A stretch of DNA of 64,000 nt, from NCBI GenBank assembly GCA_025765615.1, contig JAIVFJ010000081.1, positions 62,001 through 126,000 of the forward strand. Direction: 5' to 3'. Source of the stretch: Zopfochytrium polystomum. Taxonomy: Eukaryota > Chytridiomycota > Chytridiomycetes > Chytridiales > Chytridiaceae. Positions 1 to 11,200 of this stretch are shown here, one piece after another. Position 1 is the first letter of the stretch, and every line of letters starts with the position of its first letter. Under the pieces are notes generated by a model. That model was not told the DNA's origin. It saw only the letters and a list, made by a program, of their open reading frames with translations, and made no database searches. Made by a program: the position numbers and the translations under genes.

Positions 1-372
1 TGCTGACGTTGCAGCTACGCGATAAGATGACTCTGCGGATATCATCATCGTGGGCAAGTATTGCGTCTGGGGCAGAACGAGTATGCCTCCAGCGGGCATC
101 CCCACCGGAATGGAAGGAGGAAGAGTTTGTTGATGGCGGTAGCTCAGAGGATTAACAACGGTGGTATTGTGGTTGTGGGCATGATCGTATTGAAGAGAGG
201 CGTACTGCGGCTGCTGGTGTTGCTGCTGCTGCTGCTCCTGCTGCTGTCGAAGGTGCTGATGGTGATACTGATCATGGGGGTGGGGCTGATGAGCTGACGA
301 TGATCGATGAGAGGCGAAGCGAAGTGCGGCAGCGTCCTGGTCGGGTGGCGGCGGCAGAGTGAGTGGTTGCAT
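1..372 (-). CDS. N-terminal part of unrecognised Gln/His-rich protein, partial
   Basis: Reading leftward from an ATG at 372-370, 124 codons run to base 1 without a stop, so this looks like the first exon of a gene continuing outside the window. The translation has a Pro run at residues 7-10, a His-rich stretch around 28-41, a Gln run near 43-54 and then a Tyr/Leu/Pro-rich part without low complexity. The sense strand just upstream of the ATG is pyrimidine-rich, as in many fungal promoters. No domain is recognisable. Such Q/H-rich starts are common in fungal transcription and RNA-binding factors, but that is only a hint. A CAG-repeat chance ORF is the alternative. Confidence 0.45.
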   Translation of the reverse strand, partial: MQPLTLPPPPDQDAAALRFASHRSSSAHQPHPHDQYHHQHLRQQQEQQQQQHQQPQYASLQYDHAHNHNTTVVNPLSYRHQQTLPPSIPVGMPAGGILVLPQTQYLPTMMISAESSYRVAATSA

Positions 373-480
373 CTCGCGGGCCAGTCGGCCGCGCACAGAC
401 AAATTGCTTTTGGGAGAGAGAAACAGAGAGGAGACGGAGACAGAAGTGAAAGAGAAGAAATGACAGAAAGACAAAGCTCG
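373..480 (-). promoter_or_regulatory. Pyrimidine-rich leader upstream of the left-edge gene
   Basis: On the minus strand this stretch is CT-rich (GA-rich on plus, mainly 411-478) and lies directly before the ATG at 372. CT-rich leaders are frequent before fungal start codons. There is no clear TATA box. Confidence 0.25.
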
Positions 481-2825
481 AGCTAAAATCGAAAATGGAA
501 AAAAAGTTTTGTCTCCAACCAAAATTTCACAATTTTCATTTTTGGTGAAAATTTATTTGCTCAAAAAAGCTGAAAAAAGGTCGGGCTGGGAAGAAACCAA
601 GAGCTTGTGCAAGAAACTGGCCTCCGTGCACCTCATTCACATGAAGCCACAGTTACTTCTCGCTTGAAATTCTGATGTCAGCAACCTTCAAACCAAGATA
701 TTAGCGAGAAGAACCACCCACAATCCTAACCCAGACAGGGATTTTCCCCAGTTGGGGCCTCAGGCTTAGGTTTAGCCGGGATTTGAACCCAAACCCAATA
801 GTAAAATCCCAGTCAACTGGTTAGGTTAGGTTATAAACCTGTTGTTAGCGAGATTTGAAAATTTCCGGCTTGGGTTGGCGTAAGGTTGGAGGGTTTGTCC
901 GGGATGAGGTTGGAAGGCCTTTTATCCTATCCTAACCAAACCGCCAAGCCTTACTCCAAGTGCTTGTAACTGATTTTGTGAGACTGTGCTCTCTAAATCC
1001 TCACCCTGGGCTATGGGTGGCAAATAGAGCAATGGCCTAAATACCAATCCTGAAAAGTGAAAAAGGCCAAAAAGGAGATGTCTAGGGGTCACTAGACAGG
1101 ACAATGTATTTGGAGTCTTAAGAAGCCCAAGAAACACAAAGAAACTCTCTTATTTCACACAAAGAGAAGACTCTCACACTCAGACCAAAGGCAACTGTGA
1201 AAAGGTGGCACACTAGCAAAGAATGTGCAGGGTTCTCTGGTCCATGACACAGAGTGGGCCCAATGGGAGGCAAAAGCCAAAGCCAAAGGGGACCGGGAAA
1301 TCCGGTAACAATACTGGAGGTGCAAGATGCAACAAGCTCCAGGGAGCGGCACTAAGTGCAGCACTCCAATCCAACTGAAGAAGACAAGAGAGTGGGGAGG
1401 AAAGTGGCCAGACCCCGGTCTGTTGGAGCCACCACCATGGAGCAAGGCTCCCTCTCTGTCAAAGACAAGCCCTAAGTTGGAGGGGGTTGGACACAAAGGG
1501 CAAACACAAGGAACAGTTAGTGTGCAGAGGTGTCTGTTGAATTAAATCAGAACTGTTTTCCACTTAACAGAACCAGACACAACTTGTCTCACTCCAAGGA
1601 GAAGTTCCAACTCAATCCAAGGAGGGGGCACACAGGGGTGGGAGACAGTGGGACTCTTCTTACTTCATCCTACTAGGACACAGACATCTGCTTCACCAAG
1701 CCAGAGGAATTCCCTATCTTAGAAGCAAGGAAGGTTAACACCCACTCCCTCACCCAAATGTGGCACCATGACATCACAGGCATTAATCTGAGAGAAAGAG
1801 GGTCTGAACCCAGTGAAGACCAGGCCCACCAGAGGCCACAGGAGCCAACAACCAGGGAGGAGGGGGCATACCTGAGAGACCGTTCCTGCAGCAGTACCTG
1901 ACCAGACAGCTCATTCATATCCCCTTGAGAGACCTGGATTTGACTAGATGTATTGACAGGAACCTAGAGGCACCACCACAGATTTACCCTCCATCCTTCC
2001 ATCACCAAGTGGCTCCTACCCAGTCCAACCTAAACAGCATGCAGAATTGGTGACGTGCACTGGGGCTTGAACCCAGCACACTGCCATCATGGCCAAGAGG
2101 ACTTCAACCTCCTGTCACACACCAGGGGACTGCCACCCCCAGCTCTACATACAGTCAGGAAGAAAAGGGCAGGCAAGGGACTTCAGGCACAGGTTCTCAC
2201 AGTCAACAAGATGGGGGGCAGCTGCTTAAATAGGAAAGGGTTGGAATCAGCAGGGTGAAGGAAGAAGGAAGGGAAAAGAGGGGAAAACATATACAAAAGA
2301 ACAAAACAGTAAATAAAACAGCAAAGAAGAGAGAGGAGGAGTGAGTCACCAAACAATGGGGCTGAGCCATCAAACAAGGAAGACAGCTCAGAGAATCATG
2401 GGGCATTTCTTGGCATCAGCTGCCAAGAAAGATGGAGGAGATGGAGAGAGCTGGTTGGTGCAAAGAGGGAGACAGTCACTCTCAGCCACACAAGAAAGAA
2501 AAGACACAGACAGAGACAACAAGGAAGAAATAAAAGAGAAAACAGGAAAAACAGGAAAAACAGGATAAATTACTAATTGGAAAAATAAGTAAAAATCACC
2601 AATGAAAAGATAAAGAAAAACCCTGTGATCTCATACCCTTTTTATGAGGTATTACATCATGGTAGCAGGTGGTAGGGCTTGTTAGCTCTGCCATCATCTT
2701 GTTAACTCTGTCCATCTGGGCTTAGCACTTCTCCCACAGAAGTGTTTCAGTCCTAAGTCATTTCCAAAAGTGAGGGGCCATTGGCCAGGCATAGTAGGAC
2801 TTTGCATTTCTGCCCAGTCTGTCAA
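481..2825. other. Gene-poor stretch, probable decayed repeats
   Basis: No reading frame here shows a recognisable protein or sensible codon use. An AT-rich part (481-560) is followed by text with tRNA B-box-like words on the minus strand (near 785-795 and 2068-2080, the latter able to form a 5-bp T-stem). A short tandem of an AAAACAGG-like unit lies at about 2540-2563. I read the region as old repeats, but none can be named. Confidence 0.35.
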
Positions 2826-2897
2826 CTAGCATGTCTCGAACTTGGCACCTTCCCAATTGAAGGGAGCGCTCTAACCACTGAGCAAGGGAGCCTTGTA
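2826..2897 (-). repeat. tRNA-derived SINE head or tRNA pseudogene
   Basis: On the minus strand an A-box (TTGCTCAGTGGTTAGAGCGC), a 4-bp D-stem closing an AGTGGTTA loop, a 4-bp anticodon stem with a 7-nt loop (TTCAATT, formal anticodon CAA) and a B-box (GTTCGAGAC) occur in tRNA order and spacing. The T-stem pairs in only about 3 of 5 positions and the acceptor strands do not pair, so it is not a working tRNA. A CAA anticodon would mean leucine, but the long variable arm is missing. A SINE head is the best reading. Confidence 0.5.
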
Positions 2898-3240
2898 TCA
2901 GCAATTAGAATCAAGACTGAGTCTTTCTGTCTGCAACATCGCCAATAATAAGTAATAATAGTAGAGCTCAGAGGCAGACATACAGAGCCAGTCGGAGGCC
3001 GTATGGAAACCCAATAAATAATAAGAGAGTAGGAATCCAAGCCTAGTCACGTTTTGCCAGCAAAACGCAGGTCGAGACGGGGTGGTAATCCTCACAATTA
3101 CCAGTTAAAAAGTGGGTATACACTTAATTTATTTGAGGTCACAGGCTCGACAGCCTGTCGTCCTCACAATTTTTTCAAAGCTGGAATTCCAGACAGGTGA
3201 TCTGTTTGCACTTTTGCTCAGGTTCTCATAAAGATTCTCA

Positions 3241-3415
3241 ATCCATTTCATACAAAACTGTTACCCATCCCAATCACAACCCCCTTGGCTCCAGCCAGAT
3301 CCTATCAGTAGTAGAAGGGGTTGTACGCTTTTCAGATCTGCCAACTTCGTGGACCAATCACGACCGCTACAGACATTGTACAGCAATCTCCTTACTACCA
3401 TTGGAAAGCTCTCAG
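3241..3415 (+). repeat. Copia-2b leader fragment
   Basis: This piece matches the region just inside the 5' LTR of the Copia-2b element (8510-8670), including the LTR end TTTCA, the likely primer-binding start TACAAAACTG and the words AGATCTGCCAACTTCGTGGA. It differs at several bases, so it is an older, truncated copy. Confidence 0.65.
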
Positions 3416-3532
3416 GCTACAGGTGCATCAACCTTTTCTCATCCCGCTCTGCTGGCATGATTTGACTTTCCAATCTCTGCCACAAGGTCATCTGAGATAA
3501 ACTGAACTGTGCAATGTTATGAATTACCCTCC

Positions 3533-3745
3533 TCAGATAATATGGGAGAGATTTTTAATCTGTGCTGGTCGCACCTGCCTAGCAACTATTATAGCGTGCA
3601 TATTATCATAATGTATCAATTAGTCATAACAGAGTTTATTTTCCTTTCTCTCCAAGTTGGGGAGAAGGACCACCCACAAACATACATCTCCACTTCATTC
3701 ACTCCTTCCACTCACAGTAGACTGTTTACATCCCCAATCCTGGTT
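3533..3745 (-). repeat. Unclassified repeat R1, copy 1
   Basis: The reverse complement matches 62150-62345 at good identity, including the words CTCCAAGTTGGGGAGAAGGA and TTGCTAGGCA. A further copy with an internal deletion is at 10262-10432. No coding capacity is visible; it may be a solo LTR of an unseen element or a SINE. Confidence 0.5.
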
Positions 3746-3784
3746 CTCGCACTGGAAATGCTTCTGATAGCGCAAATTGAGCTT

Positions 3785-3990
3785 CCTACCAGTAGGATGA
3801 ACAAAGCTAGAACAACAGCCACCTTTGCCTTTCTCTTTTTATATTGAGAACAGATTAGCCCTTCCAAGCGCCCCATTCAAGTATTGAATCTACTGAGCCC
3901 TTCAAACACCCCATCCAATGTGATTGGATGGAGTACTCAAAGAGATCATCAGTAACAGGCATAGTGTACACTGTGGGTCGAATCTCAACA
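3785..3990 (-). mobile_element. Truncated Copia-1 LTR
   Basis: This is the outer (U3) end of the Copia-1 LTR, matching 17782-17981, 24129-24328 and 31268-31456. It ends exactly at the LTR terminus TGTTGAGATTCGACC (minus strand, starting at 3990) and includes the CCAAT palindrome at 3911-3931. It abuts truncated Copia-2 sequence at 3991. Confidence 0.75.
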
Positions 3991-5952
3991 ATGTAAGTTT
4001 GTCTTTGCTGAGGAGTGGTGTAAGCTGATGAACAAGGTCCTGAGCAATATCCTCTGCTGCTGAAGTGCTGAGGTGAGGGAAACTGTCTTCTGCAACCACA
4101 AGGTCATCCAATCGATGAGTGATTACTCTACCCATGCTGATGTCAATCAAACGAGCGATGGAACGACCAATATTTCCAATGTAAATTGCTGGTCAAGTGC
4201 GTTCTGCAAGCTTTTTAAACTGATACGTTTGTGAACGTTCCTTTGCTGTGATGGGAGACAAACATCCTGAGCCAAAAACTCTGAATTGACTGATGCATGT
4301 GGGGAATCCAAGAAGTGTTTCAACTGGAGACAGTAATCCACGGCTGAGGACAGGAAGTGTATTGATGATGTCTACTGCATGTCGGATCACGTATCCCCAC
4401 CATGACCATGGTGAACCAGCATGTCTTAGAAGGGATCGTGTGACATCCATGACTGTTCGAACTGCTCGCTCTGCTTTCCCATTCAGCTCAGGTGTATGAG
4501 GTGGACTGACTTCGACGCAGATACCATGTGATGCACAGAAACGGTTAAAAGCGAAGCAAATTCAGTTCCCCACCATCAAAGCAGATGCCCTTTACACAAA
4601 CATCCCTAACTGTCTCCAATTGTTGGATGATCTTAATGGCCTCCGGTAGTGCCTCTGACTTTCTCTGAAGGTTTGTTGACCAAAGATAATTACTTGCATA
4701 GTCAATAGCAATGAGAGCAAAGCCATATTGTCCTCGAAACTTTGGTTTGACTTCCACTAGTTCAAAGGCCAATTGTTTTCCTGGTTGGGCCCCTGTGTAC
4801 TCTGCATGTTGGGCCGACATTAGATCATCATGGTCCACTTGATTGTTGCGTAATTTGTTAATTCAATCTGGGTCAACACAGTGGTGGAGACCATTGCTTT
4901 TGTTGGATAGCTCTGAAATTAGGTCATCCAACCAATCTCCAAAATTTGCTGCGCCTTTAAGAACGGGGAATGCACGGGAAGCATACTTGACTTGATCGCG
5001 CTCGCTCATGCTTGGGAGGAAAATGCGTGAGAGCTTTGCAGGAGAATAGAAATTTGAAAGGCAGTGATTTCCCTGATTTAGTGGAAACCCTTCATAGGGA
5101 ATAGTAGCAGTCTTTAAGTCGACCCTCAATGAGCGTGGTACAACACTTGATGGTCAAGGTATGGGTGGATGGGTATAGCCAAGTCAAGGTATGGGTGTGG
5201 ACAGGTGTGGCCAAGTTTGCACACGTGTGTAGCGAGTTGTGGACGAGAAAAACAGACTTGTCACGGATTTGAAGCGAAAAATGAGTGGTGGCACAACTGG
5301 ATAGCGCAAAATATGGTTGCAGCTTGTAACTCAATATTATGCAATGAAAGTAGATGTATCTGATTGATCACTGAGTGGAATCACGAAGATTGGGCGCTGA
5401 GCAATGCAGGAAAATTGGATTGAGGCGATTTGGTTGGGTTTTGGATGAGTTGTGCTGGTGGGAAGCGCCAATACAGCAAATTCAACGAGTTGAGTGCTAA
5501 TTGAACAGTAAAAATGCGGACAGCTGTTATTCTGCAAGGGACCAGTTGAGAATCACGACGTTTGGTGGGTAGATAGAGCGGAATCACCGCTTTCCTGCTG
5601 TGTTTAGCAATTTCCAATGCAATTGAGAGAAGTTGGCAAACGAAATTCTCGAAATTCAACGTCCTTAGGTGACTGATGCTGTGAGTGAGTGCTGCTGCTG
5701 CTACACGCTCCACAACGCCGCTGCAGCGAAAAATGACTGTCAAAGCGTCTTCCCCACTGTTAAAACTGCTGTAGATGGTGGTGGAATGGTGGGGGAACGA
5801 AAACTGAGAAAGTTGGTAGTGTGGGGGTGGTGGTGGCAAGTGGCACTGTCGCCTCTGTGCGCTTTCAAGTGTGTTGCTGCGTTCTGCACGTTCTTCCTCG
5901 TTTCTGCTTGTTGTTTATACTCTAGATGATTGGGATGGGTCACAATTTTTTA
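3991..5952 (-). pseudogene. Truncated Copia-2 copy: leader, Gag start, integrase end
   Basis: On the minus strand the order is Copia-2 leader (5952 to about 5010), a Gag start (ATG at 5009, first residues MSERDQVKYASR), and then a jump near 4790-4800 from Gag directly into the integrase core. The full copy at 33790-40793 has about 1.95 kb between these points. The integrase remnant keeps the FDGGEL and ELNGKAERAV motifs in broken frames. The element is cut at 3991 by a Copia-1 LTR. It reads CGA where the full copy has an in-frame TGA (37748), which shows that the latter stop is a mutation. Confidence 0.75.
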
Positions 5953-6003
5953 TGAAAGAAATGACTGCTGCTGTTTGTGGATGATGGTGATCTAGTCTGG
6001 TGG
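5953..6003 (-). mobile_element. Copia-2 5' LTR remnant
   Basis: The last about 50 bp of the Copia-2 LTR (ending ...CATTTCTTTCA on the minus strand) lie directly upstream of the leader of the truncated copy. The rest of this LTR has been lost; LINE sequence begins at about 6004. Confidence 0.7.
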
Positions 6004-6447
6004 ACACAGTCTTGGATTGGCCCCCCTCCACAAGTTTCCTGGGTTCGTGGACACAACGGTGACGCTGGCAACAAACGAGCAGACAAGCTGGCATCATCTG
6101 TACCCTCAACTTCCGACCCAACTTTGTTACCAATCCTCTCACAACAGATCCTCCCAGCCACTGCCTTCATCTCAAATACCCCGGTCTTGGGCCAACTTCA
6201 ACGACAACTGCGACTCCTCACAGGTCTCTCTCACCATTTTGCTCTTCTGAACACCTCAGCCTTTGCCCACATCACCCACAACCCTGACCTAGTTCATTGG
6301 GAAGCCACATTTCTTGTTCTCCACTCTGGAATTAAACCCTCTTCCCTCTTTGGCACCCTCCCTGGCTCTGCTCGTCGCAAGTATCGACTTCAAATCCTCT
6401 GAAGCCCATCGACTTATTTGGATTTCCTGTTGGACGACACTATCTCT
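6004..6447 (+). pseudogene. LINE-like RNase H C-terminal fragment
   Basis: The plus-strand reading frame contains the last RNase H motif (VSWVRGHNGDAGNKRADKLA) and the linker after it, matching 41865-42253 of the longer copy. An internal deletion near 6402 joins to sequence equivalent to about 42625. The catalytic start of the domain is missing. The fragment is sandwiched between two Copia-2 LTR pieces. Confidence 0.65.
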
Positions 6448-6696
6448 TGAAAGAAATGACCGCTGCTGCGTGTGGATGGTGGTGAACTACTCTGGTGGAC
6501 TACTCTCTTGTGATGGTGAAGCTGAGGTGGGAGACCGTTGTATAATGTATGCTGTTTGGCTTTATACAAAATTGTGACAAAGACCAGGTGACAAAAAATG
6601 CACCAAATCCTCATCACAGTTGGTGCTCCCATGCACCACAGTGTGAGGTGTTGTTGCTCCTGCACACTGCTTACTGCAAAAACCCAAAATCTAACA
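6448..6696 (-). mobile_element. Copia-2 LTR (solo, complete)
   Basis: A 249-bp copy of the Copia-2 LTR on the minus strand, starting TGTTAGATTTTGGG at 6696 and ending TTTCA at 6448. No target duplication is visible: one side is LINE (to 6447), the other is Copia-1 unit A pol (from 6697). So it marks a rearrangement rather than a simple insertion. Confidence 0.8.
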
Positions 6697-8280
6697 GATC
6701 CCAGGTAGCGCAGACATATCGCAGCAATCTGTCAAGCGCAAGGGAATCTGAATGGGTTGGAGCGGACTGGTATTATGCAAGTGTATTCACAGCATACGCA
6801 ATGTCAGGGCGCGTCAAGTTTGCAAGGTAAGCAAGTTGCATGAGTGTGCTTCGGAAGTATTCCGACTCTTTTTGTGGATTTTTTCCAGAGTCCACATCGT
6901 GTATCCATGTCGTGGACATGGGAGTTGCTTTGATTTTGACAGGTAAGCCTTCATTGTCACACCAGTAGTTTGCTTCCTCCAAGACATGCTGTGTGTAGTT
7001 TTTCGGTCCAATAAAGATTCCATCTTTGATTTTCTCAACTTGGATGCCAACAGCAACTTTTGGGTTGAGGTCCTCGCGGATTTTGAACTTTGATTTGATC
7101 AGAGAAAGAATTTTGGCAATTTCTTCTTCAGTGTGACTGAAGATGAGGATGTCATCTACGTATAGAGTGATGATGGTCTTGACCTTTCCATCAGGGTGCC
7201 TTTGCACAAAGACACAGTGGTCAGTCTTCAATTGCGTAAATCCAATTTCTACTAGGAAGTCGCGGATTGTTTTGTACCACTGTTGACCAGACTGGTGCAG
7301 TCCGTACAGACTCTTCCTGAGAAAACAGACAAGAAGTATCCCGTCTGCACAACGTATCTCAAAGCCTTCTGGTTGTTCCATGAAGTTTTCAATGTCCAGT
7401 TTGGCGTTCAAGTATGCGGTTTCGACATCAAGGCCTGCAAGTGTGAGGCCAAACAGCAACGAGATGGCAAGGATTGCCCTTATGGAGGAGCTGCAGACGA
7501 CAGGGGAGAAGGTCTCATTGTAGTCCTGACCAAGATCTGAGTGTAACCCCGACCAACAAGGCGGGCCATGAAGCGTTCAAGGTACCCTTCACTGTCAAAC
7601 TTGTAGGCTAAAACCCATTTGAGCTTGAGTATCTTACGCCCTTTAGGTTGAGCCACTAAGTCCCAGGCGTGCTTTGACGTGATCGAATTGATCTCTGAGA
7701 GTTGAGCTGCCTTCCAATACTTTGCAAAAGGAGAACGCATGGCCTCTTTATGCGAAGCAGGGAGTGGCAGTAAGTCCTGCTGGTGGATCCTTTCTGTTGG
7801 ATATGCTGTGACTTCCTCTGGCTCAAGCACGGTGTATGCTTTGAGCATTTGGTAGAGTTCACGAAATTGTCCCCGTGCTATTCGTAGTTTACGAATTCTT
7901 GCAGTTAAAGCGCGGAGTGTTTTTCTGACTGTAAGTGGAAGGACTTGTGGCAATTGATGGTTTTGTTCGTAGTTTACAAAGGTTTGCCTCAATGCCAGGT
8001 AGTCACGTAAACCTGATGGCTCTTGTGGTATGATTGGGGAATTTGTTGCCTCCAATGTTGACTCTGGCAAAGCTAGAATGTCAGGGGAAGTTGAGCGCTC
8101 ACTAGGAGGGATTTCCTGCTCATCAGGTATTGACTCTGGTTCAGAATCAGAAGCGTCATATAGGATACCTGGCTGTAGATCTCCCCCCTGTGATTCTGCA
8201 GGTGGTACATCGTCTTCTTGTGGGTCAAACAGAGCGTCAGGATGTGCCACATCTGGATCAGTGGACATAGCGGGGGTATG
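6697..8280 (-). pseudogene. Copia-1 unit A, 3' part of pol (RT and RNase H start)
   Basis: The minus strand encodes the Gag-Pol linker, reverse transcriptase (catalytic YVDDILIF near 7160-7140) and the run-up to RNase H, closely matching units B and C. Frameshifts split the frame near 7460-7560. The unit is cut at 6697 by a Copia-2 LTR, so the RNase H end and 3' LTR are gone. At 8280 it is interrupted by the Copia-2b insertion and resumes at 14018. Confidence 0.8.
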
Positions 8281-11200
8281 TGTTAGTTTTGGGTCTTTTG
8301 GTGTAAGCAGTGTGCAGGAGCTTTGACCTGATACTGCTCTGCAAGGATGACTTGCAGCATTTTGCAAGTGATGGTCCTTGTAACAGTTTTGTATAAAGAC
8401 AAACACAAGACTGACAGAAGCCAAGATCAACCTCCCACCACCACCACCTTCAGTAGTGTACACCACAGCAGCCCAACCCATCAATCAGCCACCATAGCAA
8501 ATTCTTTCATACAAAACTGTTACCCATCCCAATCACTTCCCCCTTGGTTTCAACAAAATCCAATCAGTAGAAGGGGTTGTACGCTTTTCAGATCTGCCAA
8601 CTTCGTGGAGCGATCACGGGCGCTACAGACATCGTACAGCAATTTCGTTACTACCATCGGAAAGCTCTTGATCTCCTCTTTCCAACGAACCCACCTGATC
8701 TCGGATCAGACGCTCCTACGTCGTATCCACCGCCTCCAAAGTTGTCGCCCACTTTTCCAACTTCAACCTCAATTTGCTCGCCTTCCAGACCTCCCCCAGC
8801 CAATCCCAAGCTATCTTTGGAAAGGCCTGCTTCTGGACTACACGACTGTCACCAGCGGCATCCCAAAATCACTCTCCTTTGTGATAAGCGCCCACTTTTT
8901 CCATTCAGGGTCACCAGATTACCTCCAACCCTCACCATTAATTTTTGATTTTTTGTCCCCAATTGGAGACAACGACCACCCTCCTACCTGACACACACCA
9001 AGCTAACAAACCAACTTTTCATCTGCTGCAACACCACCTTCACAACACACCCAAATTCCAACGAAATCCCTTCAAACTTGGCACACATAATCGTCCTGAG
9101 AAAACAACATGACTACTGACTCAACCAATCACATCAACGCAGAGCAGAACAATGCAGTTGATCCACTAGACCTCCGGACACTGGAACCTGTCTCATCAGA
9201 GATGGACCATTCCAAGGACAGAGATTCCAACTGGTGCCCCCGTCTTGTGGACCAGAGAAAGTAACTTGGTTTCCTGGTGCACAGAACCAGAATGCACATT
9301 GCTGTCTAATCATTCCTCGCCACATCTATCGAGCCCTCACCCAAATCACACCTGGTCGAACTTGCAAGGAGATCATTGACGACTTTGAATGCATTAAAAA
9401 TGGAACCAACTGAAGCCTCAGATGCCTTCATTACCCGATTCACTGAAGCGTACCATCGAGTCGACAGCTTTGCAAAATCAGCAGCTGGAGAACTTCTCCA
9501 TCATATTCGCCCTTTCCAAAAAGTTGTTCGAATCTTTGTTGGCTCACTGGGCCAAAGCCTGTTGGATATGGGGAAAGGAAAAGTTTTTCTTGTTGTCGGC
9601 AACCCAGCTCCTCAGATAACAAGTTTAGCCAAACTAATCTCACTCTTCAAAAACCTGTTTGACAAAACAACTATGATAAGCAACACATCGAGCTGGCTGA
9701 TCAAGCAACAATCACTCGGCTACTACTGCACCAGAAATCACCACACCAACTATTACTATCCTGGTTATCTGCCTCTTCATATTGATTAAACAACAAACAG
9801 CAGAGGTCGTCAAAAACCAACAAGCTCCATCAACTAATAATCAATCTGCTAAGTGTTTTGCTCTTCGCTTTTGAAATGCATCAAGGGCGTAACAAATTAG
9901 GAATTAATGATATGGTGTTTTCCTCGTCTATCAACCCATGGAGTTGGCAGTTCAATTTCTGGATTCCCTGATACAATTATAGGACATGGCCACCTTTTGA
10001 GATCAGAGTGTTTTCAACCACACTGAAACTCTCACCATCAAACATATTAGTGATTGGGATGACCAATAGTTGTGCAAGTGCCAACTCTCACGACCATGGC
10101 AACCTTGTGCAATTTCCTCATAACTTTGGACTCTGTTACATCAAGCTAAGCCTCTCTTTATCTTTTCTCACATAACTTCAGCACTTCAGCCAAAGACAAT
10201 TTGCAGTCCATTCATTGATAGAACAAGGACTGGTTGAGTAGTTTAACAATCCTCTAACCATTTTGTAAACAGTCTATTCTGAGTGGTTGCTAGGCAAGCG
10301 TGACTGGCACAGGGTCAAAACCTCTCATATATTATCTGCTTGAGCAGAGGAGGAGGAAAACTGTTGACACTGGGTTTCCGTTCCACTTAATACTCGGAGT
10401 ATTTGTCATCAGCACAAGCCAGCACCCAGTACAACATCAAACATCAATCTTCCACTTAGGGGGGAGGATTCTAGGGATAAGTGAAAGATGATCACTGGCA
10501 CTGTATTGCCAATTAGATGGAGAATGCTTGGAATAAGTGAACGATGATCATCAGCGCAGAGTTGCAAAGTGGTCTCAGCATGGATTGGCACCAACTTGGC
10601 ATGGTCTTCTTGGTGCCAGGCTGCTGCCTTGAAAAACACTCTATCTATTTTAGCCAAATGAATCTGGACTCAGGATTCGAACTATGGAATACACTATTAT
10701 TGCTGGGCTTACTTGACCCTGCTAGGGACCTCAACTCACACATATTGACTGCTTCAGCTTTTATACACAGACATACTAACACACTACACCAGGTCCCACA
10801 TCACAGGAAATTCCTCGGCCATACCTGAATCCTCACCTTGATTGCATCACCCTGATGAATTATCCTAACCAACTTTTGTGAGAAAACACAATGTTCCTTG
10901 AAATAACTTTTGCCTCATTCCGAGGAGTATCAACGCTTATCTTTATTGGACACTCAACACTAACACTTTTTCAGAGCAAACTATAAACAAGCTCAACCTT
11001 GCAAGATTACTGAAGTTCCATTCTCATCTAAGATTCTTTCCTTTGCCGATCCGAATCTAACTGACTCTAGATTTCAAACTGCTCTTAATAGAGTCACTCC
11101 AGAACAGCTATGTTCTTTGAATGCCTCATGCATTCATCCAGCATACATTCATGCAGCATAACCAGGATCTGGAAGCTTCAGAGATTGCCCTCAACTTTTG